A DNA stretch of 44,519 nt from Lysobacterales bacterium (GCA_016718605.1 JADKCY010000019.1:1-44519), one strand, 5' to 3'; positions 23,998-31,777 are shown, counted from the stretch's first letter. The notes: a model not told the origin generated them from the sequence alone. Translations and numbers: made by a program.

Positions 23998-24651
23998 ATG
24001 GACACCGAATATACAGAAGCACCGGTCTGCCCTCACTGCGGCCACAATCACAAAGACGCATGGGAGTGGGATTTTGGAGCCGGATGCGAAGGCGATACCG
24101 AGGTGGAATGCGGCATGTGCGGCGAGCCGTTCCAGGTATTCCGTCACGCCAGAATCACCTACACGACAAAGCCGCTCAAAGAGGACTTCAAGACGTGTTC
24201 GACATGGGCGCGCACAAAATGTGTTTTGTGTAAGAATGAGGCGGTAACGGCAGCAGCCCATGAGCCCGTCTGTATGGATTGCTTTGAATTATATTCACAG
24301 GAAGCGGCGAAGTACCTCCCGCACCATGAAAGGACGGTATTCCAACAGATATTGAACGCAGGAAATGCCAGGAGGCAGAACCTCCCGGTGAGTCACGCCG
24401 GGGAAAACCAAAATCCAAAAGTGGTGTGTTCTGCCGTGACGCTGTTGCGCTGCCTGTGCGGCAGACAGGCCCGCATAAGCAATGACATCGGGGAATGGTG
24501 CATCCAGTGCCGTGATGACGACTGCGGAGCCATTATGGTGTTTGCGCCAACCCGCGAACTGGCGGCTAAAGACTGGAACGATGCAGTCCGAGACGAAAAG
24601 GCGCGAACGAAACGACAGAAACCAAAAGTCAGCCATGAGGCCGGGAATTAA
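23998..24651 (+). CDS. Zinc-ribbon protein fused to a Lar-like restriction-alleviation domain across an attC-like site
   Basis: 217 residues. N-terminal module: C-P-H-C-G ... C-G-M-C-G ribbon (about 11-45) with an E-W/F-rich strand, a type common in phages. A second pair C-V-L-C and C-M-D-C lies near 76-100. The C-terminal module (about 148-205) has L-R-C-L-C-G, W-C-I-Q-C, D-C-G-A-I-M-V-F, E-L-A-A-K-D-W-N, the layout of Lar/RalR-like restriction-alleviation proteins. The junction (codons for about residues 126-146) is an attC-like element whose inverted ends are 24374-24381 and 24428-24435, read through in frame. This looks like a chromosomal-phage gene joined to the first cassette of array 1. 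The Lar-like part might protect against host restriction; not proven. Confidence 0.6.
   Translation: MDTEYTEAPVCPHCGHNHKDAWEWDFGAGCEGDTEVECGMCGEPFQVFRHARITYTTKPLKEDFKTCSTWARTKCVLCKNEAVTAAAHEPVCMDCFELYSQEAAKYLPHHERTVFQQILNAGNARRQNLPVSHAGENQNPKVVCSAVTLLRCLCGRQARISNDIGEWCIQCRDDDCGAIMVFAPTRELAAKDWNDAVRDEKARTKRQKPKVSHEAGN
24374..24435 (+). repeat. attC-like site 1.0 (short)
   Basis: R'' GGCAGAAC (24374-24381) and R' GTTCTGCC (24428-24435) are exact inverse complements. Inner L-type repeats are weak, so the site may be truncated. Sits in frame inside the zinc-ribbon/Lar fusion gene. Confidence 0.5.
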
Positions 24652-24709
24652 CATGAAAGAAAAACAATATCAAGCTCCGGCCGAGTTGGCTGCGCTGCCG
24701 TGCTATGCC
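24614..24709 (+). repeat. attC-like site 1.1/1.2
   Basis: R'' GACAGAAAC (24614-24622, imperfect), inner CAGCC-AT-GAGGCCGG (from 24630) opposite CCGGCCGAGTTGGCTG (24677-24692), and R' GCTATGCC (24702-24709). The start codon of the next gene (24653) lies in the loop. Confidence 0.6.
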
Positions 24710-24889
24710 TCGGCCACCGAATCGGAAGGCTGTCCCTACTGCGAGGAGGGATATATCCGGGTAACGGATTCGGTTGGGAGCAAAATCACTATTCACTGCG
24801 GAGTCTGCCGCGGCACGGGGCGCATTCCGAATAATGGAACCCGGTGGCATAGCCTCCCACTCACCCACGGAGGGCCTGCCAATGAGTAA
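24653..24889 (+). CDS. Cassette 1.2: DnaJ-type zinc-finger protein
   Basis: 78 residues from ATG 24653, which lies in the attC of the preceding cassette. The first 17 codons come from that attC, then translation crosses R' as P-C-Y-A-S. The body has C-P-Y-C-E-E-G-Y and C-G-V-C-R-G-T-G-R, the paired C-x-x-C-x-G-x-G-like knuckles of small DnaJ-type zinc proteins. Likely a small metal-binding adaptor; role unknown. Confidence 0.6.
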   Translation: MKEKQYQAPAELAALPCYASATESEGCPYCEEGYIRVTDSVGSKITIHCGVCRGTGRIPNNGTRWHSLPLTHGGPANE

Positions 24890-24944
24890 CGAAGCAGAGA
24901 AACCGCAGCCAGGACCTCCGTTGGGCGCTGTGGTGTGTTCGGCC
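24846..24944 (+). repeat. attC-like site 1.2/1.3
   Basis: R'' GGCATAGC (24846-24853), exactly complementary to R' of its own cassette (24702). Inner CCCACGGAGG pairs with CCTCCGTTGGG around the next ATG, with one unpaired base. R' of the next cassette is GTTCGGCC (24937-24944). Confidence 0.7.
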
Positions 24945-25184
24945 TCGAACGTCCACAAACCCATGTCACGCACCACTAAGCACCCACCAAAGCCCGACCG
25001 TTTCACCAAGAAGCATCGGACTGGAGGCCATCAGGCTCGCTCAAAACGAGTTTTGGCAACCCTTCGGTTTCTTCGCATGGAACACACTTTGCCTGATTAC
25101 ATCATTAACGGAATCAAGCGCCGGGCAGGCGAGGAAACAGGGCCGAACGCAATAGGTGAGGCAACCCCACCCGAACCACGATAA
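24882..25184 (+). CDS. Cassette 1.3: basic hypothetical protein
   Basis: 100 residues from ATG 24882 inside the attC (overlapping the previous stop by 8 bp); crosses R' as V-C-S-A-S. The body is strongly basic and Pro/Arg/Lys-rich (S-R-T-T-K-H-P-P-K-P-D-R-F-T-K-K-H-R), with a possible helix R-S-K-R-V-L-A-T-L-R-F-L-R. Might bind nucleic acid. No family recognised. Confidence 0.5.
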   Translation: MSNEAEKPQPGPPLGAVVCSASNVHKPMSRTTKHPPKPDRFTKKHRTGGHQARSKRVLATLRFLRMEHTLPDYIINGIKRRAGEETGPNAIGEATPPEPR

Positions 25185-25275
25185 ATCTATGTCACAAAAT
25201 CAAATGCAGGAATCACCGCAACCCGTAGCCGAAGCTGAGAGCTTGGTGGGGGTTGCCTCTACCGACTTGTTAGCC
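25141..25275 (+). repeat. attC-like site 1.3/1.4
   Basis: R'' GGCCGAAC (25141-25148) is the exact complement of its own R' at 24937. The inner stem GGTGAGGCAACCCC pairs with GGGGGTTGCCTCTACC just before R' GTTAGCC (25269-25275), with extra unpaired bases on one side. Confidence 0.8.
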
Positions 25276-25560
25276 TTTTCTTCGATTCTCGGGGGATTGC
25301 TGGCATCAGGGCATTACACCGAAAAACCCGAAGCGGATGACTACGGAGACATTCCGCACGGACTGCTCACGGATGACTACGGCAAAGAGTGGAGAGAAGA
25401 CACTGAAGGCGATCCGCGAATCACACGGCGATACATGCCCGTGGCTCTCCAGACTGCCGAAATGCTCTGGAAGGACATGAAGCAGATTATTCAGGCTAAC
25501 GTCCCTGCTCTGGCGCAGAGCGGGGGAGAGAAAACAACAACGAAGGAATCAAATCTATGA
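25189..25560 (+). CDS. Cassette 1.4: hypothetical protein
   Basis: 123 residues from ATG 25189 in the attC; crosses R' in the third codon phase as D-L-L-A-F, unlike most neighbours. The body has G-G-L-L-A-S-G-H-Y-T-E-K-P, D-D-Y-G-D-I-P-H-G-L-L-T-D-D-Y-G-K-E-W and a C-terminal helix M-L-W-K-D-M-K-Q-I-I. Looks like a genuine small globular protein. Unknown function. Confidence 0.5.
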   Translation: MSQNQMQESPQPVAEAESLVGVASTDLLAFSSILGGLLASGHYTEKPEADDYGDIPHGLLTDDYGKEWREDTEGDPRITRRYMPVALQTAEMLWKDMKQIIQANVPALAQSGGEKTTTKESNL

Positions 25561-25625
25561 ATCAGAATCAACTTAGAGACGACACAGCGCCCCGCTCTGT
25601 TGACCAGCAGCAGGCTTGTTATGCC
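25494..25625 (+). repeat. attC-like site 1.4/1.5
   Basis: R'' GGCTAAC (25494-25500) exactly complements its own R' at 25269. Inner AGAGCGGGG pairs with CCCCGCTCT and CCTGCT with AGCAGG. R' of the next cassette is GTTATGCC (25618-25625). Confidence 0.7.
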
Positions 25626-25856
25626 TTTCGCGTCGGCGAGACATACGAAACGCAGGCCGGAAACCTCATCACCGTGATCGGTCGCGAGGGTAGCCGAGGA
25701 TATGAGTGCTTGCAGTGCAGTGATGGCATCTACCGCTATGACCGCAGCATTGGAGGCACCGATGCTGGTCGTGTGACTGGCACGGCTCACGACTATTCGT
25801 GCGCGGACAACTTCAAGAGGCATAACAACAGAATATCTGAACCTCATGAGAAATAA
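25557..25856 (+). CDS. Cassette 1.5: small beta-barrel-like protein
   Basis: 99 residues, ATG overlapping the previous stop; crosses R' as A-C-Y-A-F. Strands F-R-V-G-E-T-Y-E-T, G-N-L-I-T-V-I-G-R, G-Y-E-C-L-Q-C-S-D-G-I-Y-R-Y-D-R and a closing G-R-V-T-G-T-A-H-D-Y-S suggest an SH3-like barrel. I have an impression of similar small proteins in other accessory DNA but no named family. Last cassette before the terminase. Confidence 0.55.
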   Translation: MNQNQLRDDTAPRSVDQQQACYAFRVGETYETQAGNLITVIGREGSRGYECLQCSDGIYRYDRSIGGTDAGRVTGTAHDYSCADNFKRHNNRISEPHEK

Positions 25857-25882
25857 CAGTTCTTGCTGAACCGGAAACACCA
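25819..25882 (+). repeat. Array 1 terminal attC-like half-site
   Basis: R'' GGCATAAC (25819-25826) complements its own R' at 25618. The following 55 bp align with the end of array 2 (34296-34359), sharing AACAACAGAATATCTGAA, CATGAGAAA and GAACCGG-GAAAC. No R' follows, so this is the outer boundary next to the terminase start. Confidence 0.6.
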
Positions 25883-27682
25883 ATGTCTGACACATCCACC
25901 ATCACCGCATCGCTGCTCAACCGTCTGGGGATTCCCCGGGCGCTGGAGCGGCATCCGGTATGGGCGTGTCCGACGGAGGATGAACTGTCGCTGCTGTTCC
26001 CGGATCAGAAGCAAGCCATCGAGTGGCTGCGGCAGCGGCATGAATACATCGAGCGGCAGCATCATGACCCGCTGCGGTATGGCTGGGAGAGCCCGGGATT
26101 CATCCGCGCCCGTGAGGCGCTGGATGAACTGCGGAAGGACGTGCCGCGCGGCGTCATCATTCTGCTCATTCAGGGCGGGAACCGGCCGGGGAAATCCGAG
26201 TTCTGCGCCAAGAAGGTGATGGAGACCCTGACGGGCGGTGCGAAGCGCGGCGCGTGGTGCTTCCAGCAGAGCGAGAAGATTTCCCGCGAGACACAGCAGA
26301 GATACATGCACCGCTACCTGCCGCCCGAGTGGCGGCCCTGCGGCGAAAGCCGGGGACTGAAGCGCGGCGGGATCACCAATGTGCGTTACTCACTGGCCAC
26401 GGGATTCAGCAATAACACGTTTTCCCTGCCGAACAGCAGCACGTGTGACTTCAAATTCTATGAGTCAGACATCACCAGCCTCCAGGGTTCCGCGCAGGAT
26501 ATTATCTGGTTTGACGAACTAGTGCCGGCGGAATGGGTGGAGGATGCCCAGTTCCGCCTCATCGACCGCAATGGCATCATGCTTGTGAGCTTCACCAGTC
26601 TGGAAGGCTACAGTGACACCGTGGCCGCCTTCGCCGATGGCGCGGTGAAGGTGAAGGAAATGAAGGCCGAGCTGCTCCCCATCCGCGATGAAAACGGAGC
26701 TGTGGTAGATTACGAAAGCGTGCCGCTCATCATGAGCTGTGTGGAAAAGAAGAAGCGCATCATCTTCATGCCCACGCAGGAGAATTTCTATGGATCGTAT
26801 GATGTCATGGTCTCCACGCTCGCCGGAGCCTCCCGCGATGTCATCCTGACCCGGGCCTATGGAGTGGCGGAGAAGAAGAAGGGCGCGAAATTTACCAACT
26901 GGGACGATGCCATTCACATCCTGCACGAGGACGGTCGGAAGCGGATGCTCCAGGCCGCGTCACAGCTCACATGGTATCACATTTACGACCCCGCCGGCGG
27001 GCGGAATCCGTTCATGCAGTGGTGGGCCGTGACCGCCCTCGGCCAGTGGGTGCTCATGCGCGAGTGGCCGCAGCCAGGCGATTACATCCCCGGGATCGGC
27101 GCAGAGAAAGGCGTGTGGGCCACCAGCGGCGGCAGTGACGATGGCAAGGCCGGGCCTGCCCAGCCGTCCTACAAATTCGGGCCCGCCGACTTCAGCCGGG
27201 AAATCCACCGCGTGGAGTGCGAACTGGGAGCCATGGCCGGCATGGCGAAGATAGAACCCTTCGCCCGCTACATGGACAGCCGCGCCGCCAGTGCGCCGAA
27301 CGCCACCAGCTCCGGCTCCATCACGCTGGTGGAACTCTTCGAGGATCTCGGCCTCGATGAAGACACCGGCATCGAGCTGGCCCTCGACTTCGAGAAAGCC
27401 TCCGGCCGCCAGACCGCATCCGATGGCCTGAACTGGATCGACTTTATCCAGGCAAAGCTCGTGCCGGACAAAGGCACCGGCTTCGCCCCGCTCATGATCG
27501 CCCACACCTGCCGGAATACCATCTTCGCCCTCCAGACGTGGACCGGTGAAGACGGACCCAAGGGAGCCACCAAAGACCCCGTGGACTGCACGAAATACTT
27601 CTGCCTCTCAGATGCCACCTACATCCCCCCCGTGGAAGACCGGCCCCAAAAGGGCACCGTGTGGGGAGGGTATAAACGCTGA
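25883..27682 (+). CDS. terL: Terminase large subunit
   Basis: 599 residues. Packaging ATPase domain with Walker A G-G-N-R-P-G-K-S (98-105) and Walker B I-I-W-F-D-E (207-212). The RNase H-like nuclease domain follows, with acidic strands Y-H-I-Y-D-P-A-G and a later D-F-E-K-A-S-G. It pumps DNA into the prohead and cuts concatemers. The length is somewhat above the usual 450-550, because of insertions in the C-terminal half. No separate small terminase is certain; the helix-turn-helix protein at 37563 is a candidate. Start is ATG 25883, after the array 1 boundary. Confidence 0.9.
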   Translation: MSDTSTITASLLNRLGIPRALERHPVWACPTEDELSLLFPDQKQAIEWLRQRHEYIERQHHDPLRYGWESPGFIRAREALDELRKDVPRGVIILLIQGGNRPGKSEFCAKKVMETLTGGAKRGAWCFQQSEKISRETQQRYMHRYLPPEWRPCGESRGLKRGGITNVRYSLATGFSNNTFSLPNSSTCDFKFYESDITSLQGSAQDIIWFDELVPAEWVEDAQFRLIDRNGIMLVSFTSLEGYSDTVAAFADGAVKVKEMKAELLPIRDENGAVVDYESVPLIMSCVEKKKRIIFMPTQENFYGSYDVMVSTLAGASRDVILTRAYGVAEKKKGAKFTNWDDAIHILHEDGRKRMLQAASQLTWYHIYDPAGGRNPFMQWWAVTALGQWVLMREWPQPGDYIPGIGAEKGVWATSGGSDDGKAGPAQPSYKFGPADFSREIHRVECELGAMAGMAKIEPFARYMDSRAASAPNATSSGSITLVELFEDLGLDEDTGIELALDFEKASGRQTASDGLNWIDFIQAKLVPDKGTGFAPLMIAHTCRNTIFALQTWTGEDGPKGATKDPVDCTKYFCLSDATYIPPVEDRPQKGTVWGGYKR

Positions 27683-27686
27683 TTTT

Positions 27687-28094
27687 ATGGACATCCGACA
27701 ACTGCCCTACAAAGAACGCATTCAGGCGCGCAAGCATCTGAGAGCGGATAACCGGCTATACCCGGCCGCCATGGTGCCCATGCCATTCACGCCGCGGGAG
27801 AACGGCCCCTTTGCCGCATGGCGCTCCAGAGACTTCCTGTGTCAGGCCCACCACGACAACGGGCACGTTCGGCTATCCATCAACCGGACAGACATCGTGC
27901 TGGAAACCGGTGACTGGGTGGAAGGCATCACATGGGAGGAACTCATGAAGGTGAAAGCCCAGTGCGGATTCCGGGACGAATGGGCGGTGGAAGTCTATCC
28001 GCCAGCCGGGGACGTGGTGAACGTCGCCAACATGCGCCACTTGTGGCTGCTTCAGGAACAGCCTGCCTTCGGGTGGAAGAAAGAAGACGCATGA
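27687..28094 (+). CDS. DUF7694-like protein
   Basis: 135 residues from ATG 27687. Core W-R-S-R-D-F-L-C-Q-A-H, V-R-L-S-I-N-R-T, G-I-T-W-E-E-L-M-K-V-K, W-A-V-E-V-Y-P-P-A-G-D-V-V-N-V-A-N-M-R-H-L-W matches the small phage family I know as DUF7694, often found near replication or packaging genes and of unknown function. Placed 4 bp after the terminase and overlapping the next start by 4 bp. Confidence 0.7.
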   Translation: MDIRQLPYKERIQARKHLRADNRLYPAAMVPMPFTPRENGPFAAWRSRDFLCQAHHDNGHVRLSINRTDIVLETGDWVEGITWEELMKVKAQCGFRDEWAVEVYPPAGDVVNVANMRHLWLLQEQPAFGWKKEDA

Positions 28095-28336
28095 GCGAAA
28101 AACCCTCACTGGATTCCATCCGCCGCTGTTACCGCGTGCTGCTGCGCCGTCAGGAGGCGGAGGAGCTTTGCCGCACGCTGGGGATTGGCAGTGCCATCTT
28201 CAAGCGGTGGTGCCAGACCAGCCCTGTGCCCGGGCAGTCATTCCGTTTTCAGCTCACCGGTTACAAGGAATACCGCTACCGCCGGGAGATCATCATCGAA
28301 GCCGCTTTCGGCACCACTTACCAACAACAAGCATGA
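28091..28336 (+). CDS. Small hypothetical packaging-region protein
   Basis: 81 residues, ATG overlapping the upstream stop and stop overlapping the portal ATG. Helical start S-L-D-S-I-R-R-C-Y-R-V-L-L-R-R-Q-E-A-E-E-L-C followed by a basic R-Y-R-R-E-I-I-I-E strand. Could be a head-joining or regulatory factor. Not recognised. Confidence 0.5.
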   Translation: MSEKPSLDSIRRCYRVLLRRQEAEELCRTLGIGSAIFKRWCQTSPVPGQSFRFQLTGYKEYRYRREIIIEAAFGTTYQQQA

Positions 28337-30621
28337 ACACCACCGACACCACCCAGGACACCGCGCTGCTTCAGCCGCGCGAAAAACCGAAGACCGAGAT
28401 GCTCATCGAAATGATGACCTCGGCCGTCAATGCCAACACCGGCGCCATCGACCGCATGATGAATGCCAAGTATATCCGCGACTGCCAATGGCCCGGGAAG
28501 GACGGCACCGGCACCAAAGGCCGCGATGAAAACAACCGCCTGCGCGGCCCGTGGGAAAACAGTTCTGACGTAGCGGTGAAGCTGGCGGACGGGATCATCA
28601 TCGAGCACTCGCTGCTGCTCATGCTGGCCGTGCTCCGGTCCAACGTGACCGCCACCCCGCAGGAGATGGAAGACGAGGGAGCGGCTGCGCTGGCCGTGGG
28701 GCTGCTGGGCTACTACTTCAACGGCCAGATGAACCGCGAAGTGTGGTCGGTCATGGGCCGGGCCATCGATTGCATGTTGAGCTACGGCCACGCCCTGATC
28801 CGCGTGGGGTGGAAGCAATCGTTCCGCATGGTGGAGAAGGAAATCACCTATGCCACCCTCGTGGACTGGGCCGCCATGCAGGAGAAACACGACTACGCCG
28901 AGCAGCTCGCCGCCATGGTGGGCGATGCCCAGCTCAACGAAGGCGAAGTGCAGGCCATCGCCGATGAAATCGAAGCCGCCGGGGAAGCTGCCGGCACGGA
29001 GATGACCGCCGTGCTCACCGACCGCGCCGCCCGCCCGCAACTCATCGCGCTGCTGGAAGCGTTCGATGACACCATGTGCGAAGGCGAGCCCGCCCGGCTG
29101 GCTACCGCGCTGCAAAACGCGAAGGCCGGAACCTTCCGCTACTACGCCACGGAAGTGACCGAGAACCGCCCCCAGTGGCGGATGCTCCAGCCGTGGGTGG
29201 ATGTCTTCTATCTGGGCCTCGCCGAAGACCTTCAGGAAGAACCGTTCATATCGGAAGTGGAATGGGTGACGAAGATGCAATTCCTCGAACTCGCCGCCGT
29301 GGAGAACTGGGATGCTGAGTGGACGAAGAAAGTGCTGGAAAAACCCGGCCGCTCCTTCGGCATTAATATCAGTCAGGGAGCCGACTGGATTCTCAACGGC
29401 GCGGACGTAAACCAGGTGATCCCCTGGCAGGAACGGGAGACGAACTACTGGATGCTCACCCGCATCACCTACAAGGCCGTGAACAACGCCGGGACCATCG
29501 GCGTGTGGGAAACGCTGGTCCATGACGCCTGCCCGGATCGTCCCGCCTATCACCGCCTCAGCCGCGTGGCGGATGGAGAATACCCCTACGTTGAGATCCC
29601 CCGCGGGCTGAAGCGCCGGCTGGTGGACAATACCGGCATCCCGGAGGAAGTAGAGCCGGAGCAGGCGCAACTCAAGAGCATGGCCGATGCCCGGCAGGAC
29701 AAGACCGCCCTGGACGTGAAGCCCCCGGTGAAGGTTCACTGGAAGGACATCAAGCGCGGCGTGCGCGCCCAGATTTACCCCGGCGCGGAATTCGCCGAAC
29801 GCGAAGGCGTCAGCACCAGCTTCATGCAGGTGGGGAACATGGGTGCCCAGCAGCTCAGCCTTCAGGATGAAACACAGCTCCGCATCCAGGTGGCCCGCCG
29901 GTTCGGTCTCATCCATCCGGAAGTGCCCGCCGCCGTCACCCAGGCGCACATGGAATTCATGGCCGGTCACCTGTTCAAGTATCTGAAGGTGCTGACAGGG
30001 AAAACCTTCGGCCTGCTCCAGCAACACATGGACCCCCTGACGGGCATCCGCATTGCCGGCGGCCCGGAGATCTTCGCTGCGGCCGGTGGGGACAAGGTGC
30101 TGAATGTTTCCCGTGAGGAAATTCAAGGGCGCTACGACTTCAACATCACCTTCGACCCGCGGAACCTCAACATGGAATGGGTGCTCGAACGCATCAAGGC
30201 CATCACCGAAATGGTCATCCCCATCGACAACATGGCCGCCGTGGACCGCGCCGCCATCCTCCGCATGGCCCTCAGCAGCATCGACCCCCGCCTGGCCGCC
30301 TACGTCAAAACCCAGCAGGGAGCCGCGCAGGATGAAATGCTCGACGAAATGAGCGCCTGGACCGCCATCGTGAGCGGTGCCGAGCCGCCCATGCGTGAGG
30401 GCGTGGACTACGCCACCCGTTATGCCTTCTGGCGCGATCTGCTCCAGCGCAGCCCCCGCGCCGCGCAACTGCTGCAATCCGACGAACAGGTCCACGCCGT
30501 GACAAAGAACCGTCTGAAATACCTGAAGCAGGGACTGACGCAGGAGCAAAACAAGATCACCGGCCGCATCGGCACCAGTGAAGTCCTCAGCCCCGCAGCG
30601 GAAAGCCTGCTGGGGGAATAA
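28333..30621 (+). CDS. Portal protein
   Basis: 762 residues, close in size to the portals of P22-like short-tailed phages. The N-terminal region is helical with E-N-S-S-D-V-A-V-K-L-A-D-G-I-I-I-E; the middle holds D-V-F-Y-L-G and W-V-T-K-M-Q-F; a long stem/crown-like helical C-terminus follows (V-L-E-R-I-K-A-I-T-E-M-V). Placement directly after the terminase and before the scaffold/capsid block supports the call. Twelve copies would form the DNA gate at one capsid vertex. Starts with ATGA overlap. Confidence 0.8.
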   Translation: MNTTDTTQDTALLQPREKPKTEMLIEMMTSAVNANTGAIDRMMNAKYIRDCQWPGKDGTGTKGRDENNRLRGPWENSSDVAVKLADGIIIEHSLLLMLAVLRSNVTATPQEMEDEGAAALAVGLLGYYFNGQMNREVWSVMGRAIDCMLSYGHALIRVGWKQSFRMVEKEITYATLVDWAAMQEKHDYAEQLAAMVGDAQLNEGEVQAIADEIEAAGEAAGTEMTAVLTDRAARPQLIALLEAFDDTMCEGEPARLATALQNAKAGTFRYYATEVTENRPQWRMLQPWVDVFYLGLAEDLQEEPFISEVEWVTKMQFLELAAVENWDAEWTKKVLEKPGRSFGINISQGADWILNGADVNQVIPWQERETNYWMLTRITYKAVNNAGTIGVWETLVHDACPDRPAYHRLSRVADGEYPYVEIPRGLKRRLVDNTGIPEEVEPEQAQLKSMADARQDKTALDVKPPVKVHWKDIKRGVRAQIYPGAEFAEREGVSTSFMQVGNMGAQQLSLQDETQLRIQVARRFGLIHPEVPAAVTQAHMEFMAGHLFKYLKVLTGKTFGLLQQHMDPLTGIRIAGGPEIFAAAGGDKVLNVSREEIQGRYDFNITFDPRNLNMEWVLERIKAITEMVIPIDNMAAVDRAAILRMALSSIDPRLAAYVKTQQGAAQDEMLDEMSAWTAIVSGAEPPMREGVDYATRYAFWRDLLQRSPRAAQLLQSDEQVHAVTKNRLKYLKQGLTQEQNKITGRIGTSEVLSPAAESLLGE

Positions 30622-30642
30622 CCATCCACCGCCATCACCATC

Positions 30643-30960
30643 ATGAAACGCATCGCCACCGCCCTCCGCGCCTTCCTTGCCGCGCTCTCCCCCGCCCCGC
30701 CACCGCCACCCCGCCCGCTGCCATGGCGGCCGTTCCATCCGGAACCCCTGACATCCGGACCGGAGCCGCATCTGGAAGGAGCGGAGAACTCGCTGGAAGT
30801 CCGCGCCATCATGGAACTCCTGGAGGAGGAAATCACCCGCGAAGTCCAGGATGTGACCCGCCTGACCAATGACCACCTCCCGCGCAATGCCGGAATGCTG
30901 GAAGCCCTGCTAACCTTCCACGCCCGCATCGAATCCACCGTCCGCCCGCCCACAACATGA
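30643..30960 (+). CDS. Hypothetical head-region protein
   Basis: 105 residues with a short hydrophobic N-terminus, a Pro-rich segment (12-36) and a helical acidic C-terminus. Its stop overlaps the first ATG of array 2 (ATGA). Position suggests a virion or assembly role, but nothing in the sequence is diagnostic. It marks the left edge of array 2. Confidence 0.45.
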   Translation: MKRIATALRAFLAALSPAPPPPPRPLPWRPFHPEPLTSGPEPHLEGAENSLEVRAIMELLEEEITREVQDVTRLTNDHLPRNAGMLEALLTFHARIESTVRPPTT

Positions 30961-31172
30961 GCACTAACGACCAATATTTTCAGCCCGGAGTTCCATCGCC
31001 GCCGTTGGCTGCCATGACGTGTTCGGACTGCGTTCGCTTTTGGGCGCATGGCTGGAGGCTGGCGACCCGCGCGCGGGTTGGTGCTCCGGGTTTTGCCAGT
31101 CGTCGGCGGCGGATGCACATAGCCTGGTCAAGATTTTGCCTTCATTTCCGCGGAGAGAGTCCGAACCTCTAG
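30957..31172 (+). CDS. Cassette 2.1: small Cys protein, possibly frameshifted
   Basis: 71 residues from ATG 30957, crossing R' as T-C-S-D-C. After residue 34 the sequence becomes an Arg-rich run unlike a folded protein, while the +2 frame over the same bases reads A-G-D-P-R-A-G-W-C-S-G-F and S-S-A-A-D-A-H-S-L-V-K-I-L-P, more protein-like. A single-base indel near 31060 would join the two. The cassette may be decaying or contain a sequencing error. Confidence 0.4.
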   Translation: MSTNDQYFQPGVPSPPLAAMTCSDCVRFWAHGWRLATRARVGAPGFASRRRRMHIAWSRFCLHFRGESPNL

Positions 31173-31281
31173 CTCTGGCACACCAGCGAAAACAAAAAAT
31201 ATGGAATCAAGCGAACTACCACAAAAAGGCTCCGATCCTCTCCCGCCGGGTGCGGTGTTGCCAGCGGCGACGTGTTCGGCT
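31159..31281 (+). repeat. attC-like site 2.1/2.2
   Basis: R'' GTCCGAAC (31159-31166) exactly complements its own R' GTTCGGAC (31021). Inner CTGGCACACC pairs with GGTGTTGCCAG with one unpaired base. R' of the next cassette is GTTCGGCT (31274-31281). Confidence 0.7.
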
Positions 31282-31482
31282 CAATGGTTTTATGACGGAT
31301 GGCACCGCAAGACCATCAAGACAGAGCAAGGGGCTGCAACTTTGATGGAAATCATGAGCCTGCGACCCGATGAAATAGCTGTTTGGAAGCGCGCCAGGGC
31401 CCGGCGAACTGATGCAGCGTTAAGGGTTTGGCCGAACGACAAGCTCACCGATGCCGGGACAAAACGCCATGAACTCGCCTGA
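31201..31482 (+). CDS. Cassette 2.2: hypothetical protein
   Basis: 93 residues from ATG 31201 in the attC loop; the first 24 codons are attC-derived, then T-C-S-A-Q at R'. The body has W-F-Y-D-G-W-H-R-K-T-I-K-T, a helix T-L-M-E-I-M-S-L-R-P-D-E-I-A-V-W-K-R-A-R-A and ends inside the next attC. Unknown function. Confidence 0.5.
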   Translation: MESSELPQKGSDPLPPGAVLPAATCSAQWFYDGWHRKTIKTEQGAATLMEIMSLRPDEIAVWKRARARRTDAALRVWPNDKLTDAGTKRHELA

Positions 31483-31521
31483 GACGCAATCCCGGCATTC
31501 GGTGCAGCGACTGGTTCGGCG
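31430..31521 (+). repeat. attC-like site 2.2/2.3
   Basis: R'' GGCCGAAC (31430-31437). The inner arm GCTCACCGATGCCGGGA (31443-31459) pairs with TCCCGGCATTCGGTGCAGC (31490-31508) leaving two unpaired bases, the typical extrahelical-base pattern of attC. R' GTTCGGCG is 31514-31521. Confidence 0.85.
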
Positions 31522-31777
31522 ATTCGCACGTCGTCCCGGACCTGGATGGAAACACATGGCCGGCTCGGTGTGGGAACACACAACCGGACTGCGCATCCAT
31601 CTGCACGGTTTGGCTCGGCTACCTGACGGCCAAAGCGTGCCGTGGCGCTTCGATGATGAATACGACGCCAAGCGGCAGCAGGGATATAACGTGAAGCGGG
31701 CGATCATGGTGTGGGCGCTCTCGCTGCTATCGCCGAACGCTAGCCTATCCCACGGGGAGGGCGAAAAAAGATCATGA
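31469..31777 (+). CDS. Cassette 2.3: hypothetical protein
   Basis: 102 residues from ATG 31469 (an earlier in-frame ATG at 31451 also lies in the attC). It crosses R' in a different phase from most (L-V-R-R). Body G-S-V-W-E-H-T-T-G-L-R-I-H-L-H-G-L-A-R-L, V-P-W-R-F-D-D-E-Y-D-A-K-R-Q-Q-G-Y-N-V-K-R-A-I-M-V-W looks like a conserved small domain, but I cannot name it. The C-terminus runs into the next attC. Confidence 0.5.
   Translation: MNSPETQSRHSVQRLVRRFARRPGPGWKHMAGSVWEHTTGLRIHLHGLARLPDGQSVPWRFDDEYDAKRQQGYNVKRAIMVWALSLLSPNASLSHGEGEKRS

Larger units (their letters stand above)
24374..25826 (+). mobile_element. Integron-like gene-cassette array 1 (five cassettes)
   Basis: Five consecutive units, each bounded by a core site (GTTNNNN) on the left and its inverse complement on the right: 24428 to 24622, 24702 to 24853, 24937 to 25148, 25269 to 25500, and 25618 to 25826. 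Right and left ends of the same unit are exact complements in units 2-5. Adjacent units are separated by 95-135 bp attC-like inverted repeats. All genes point rightward. The array lies between the exonuclease and terminase genes. No integrase gene is associated, so it is CALIN-like. The first site (24374-24435) is shorter and its inner repeats are weak. Confidence 0.75.

Noticed and set aside
28318..30876. Very long leftward open frame (852 codons) opposite the portal gene
   Set aside because: It is the complement of a confident gene in GC-rich DNA; composition is His/Gly/Val-rich, with no motifs.
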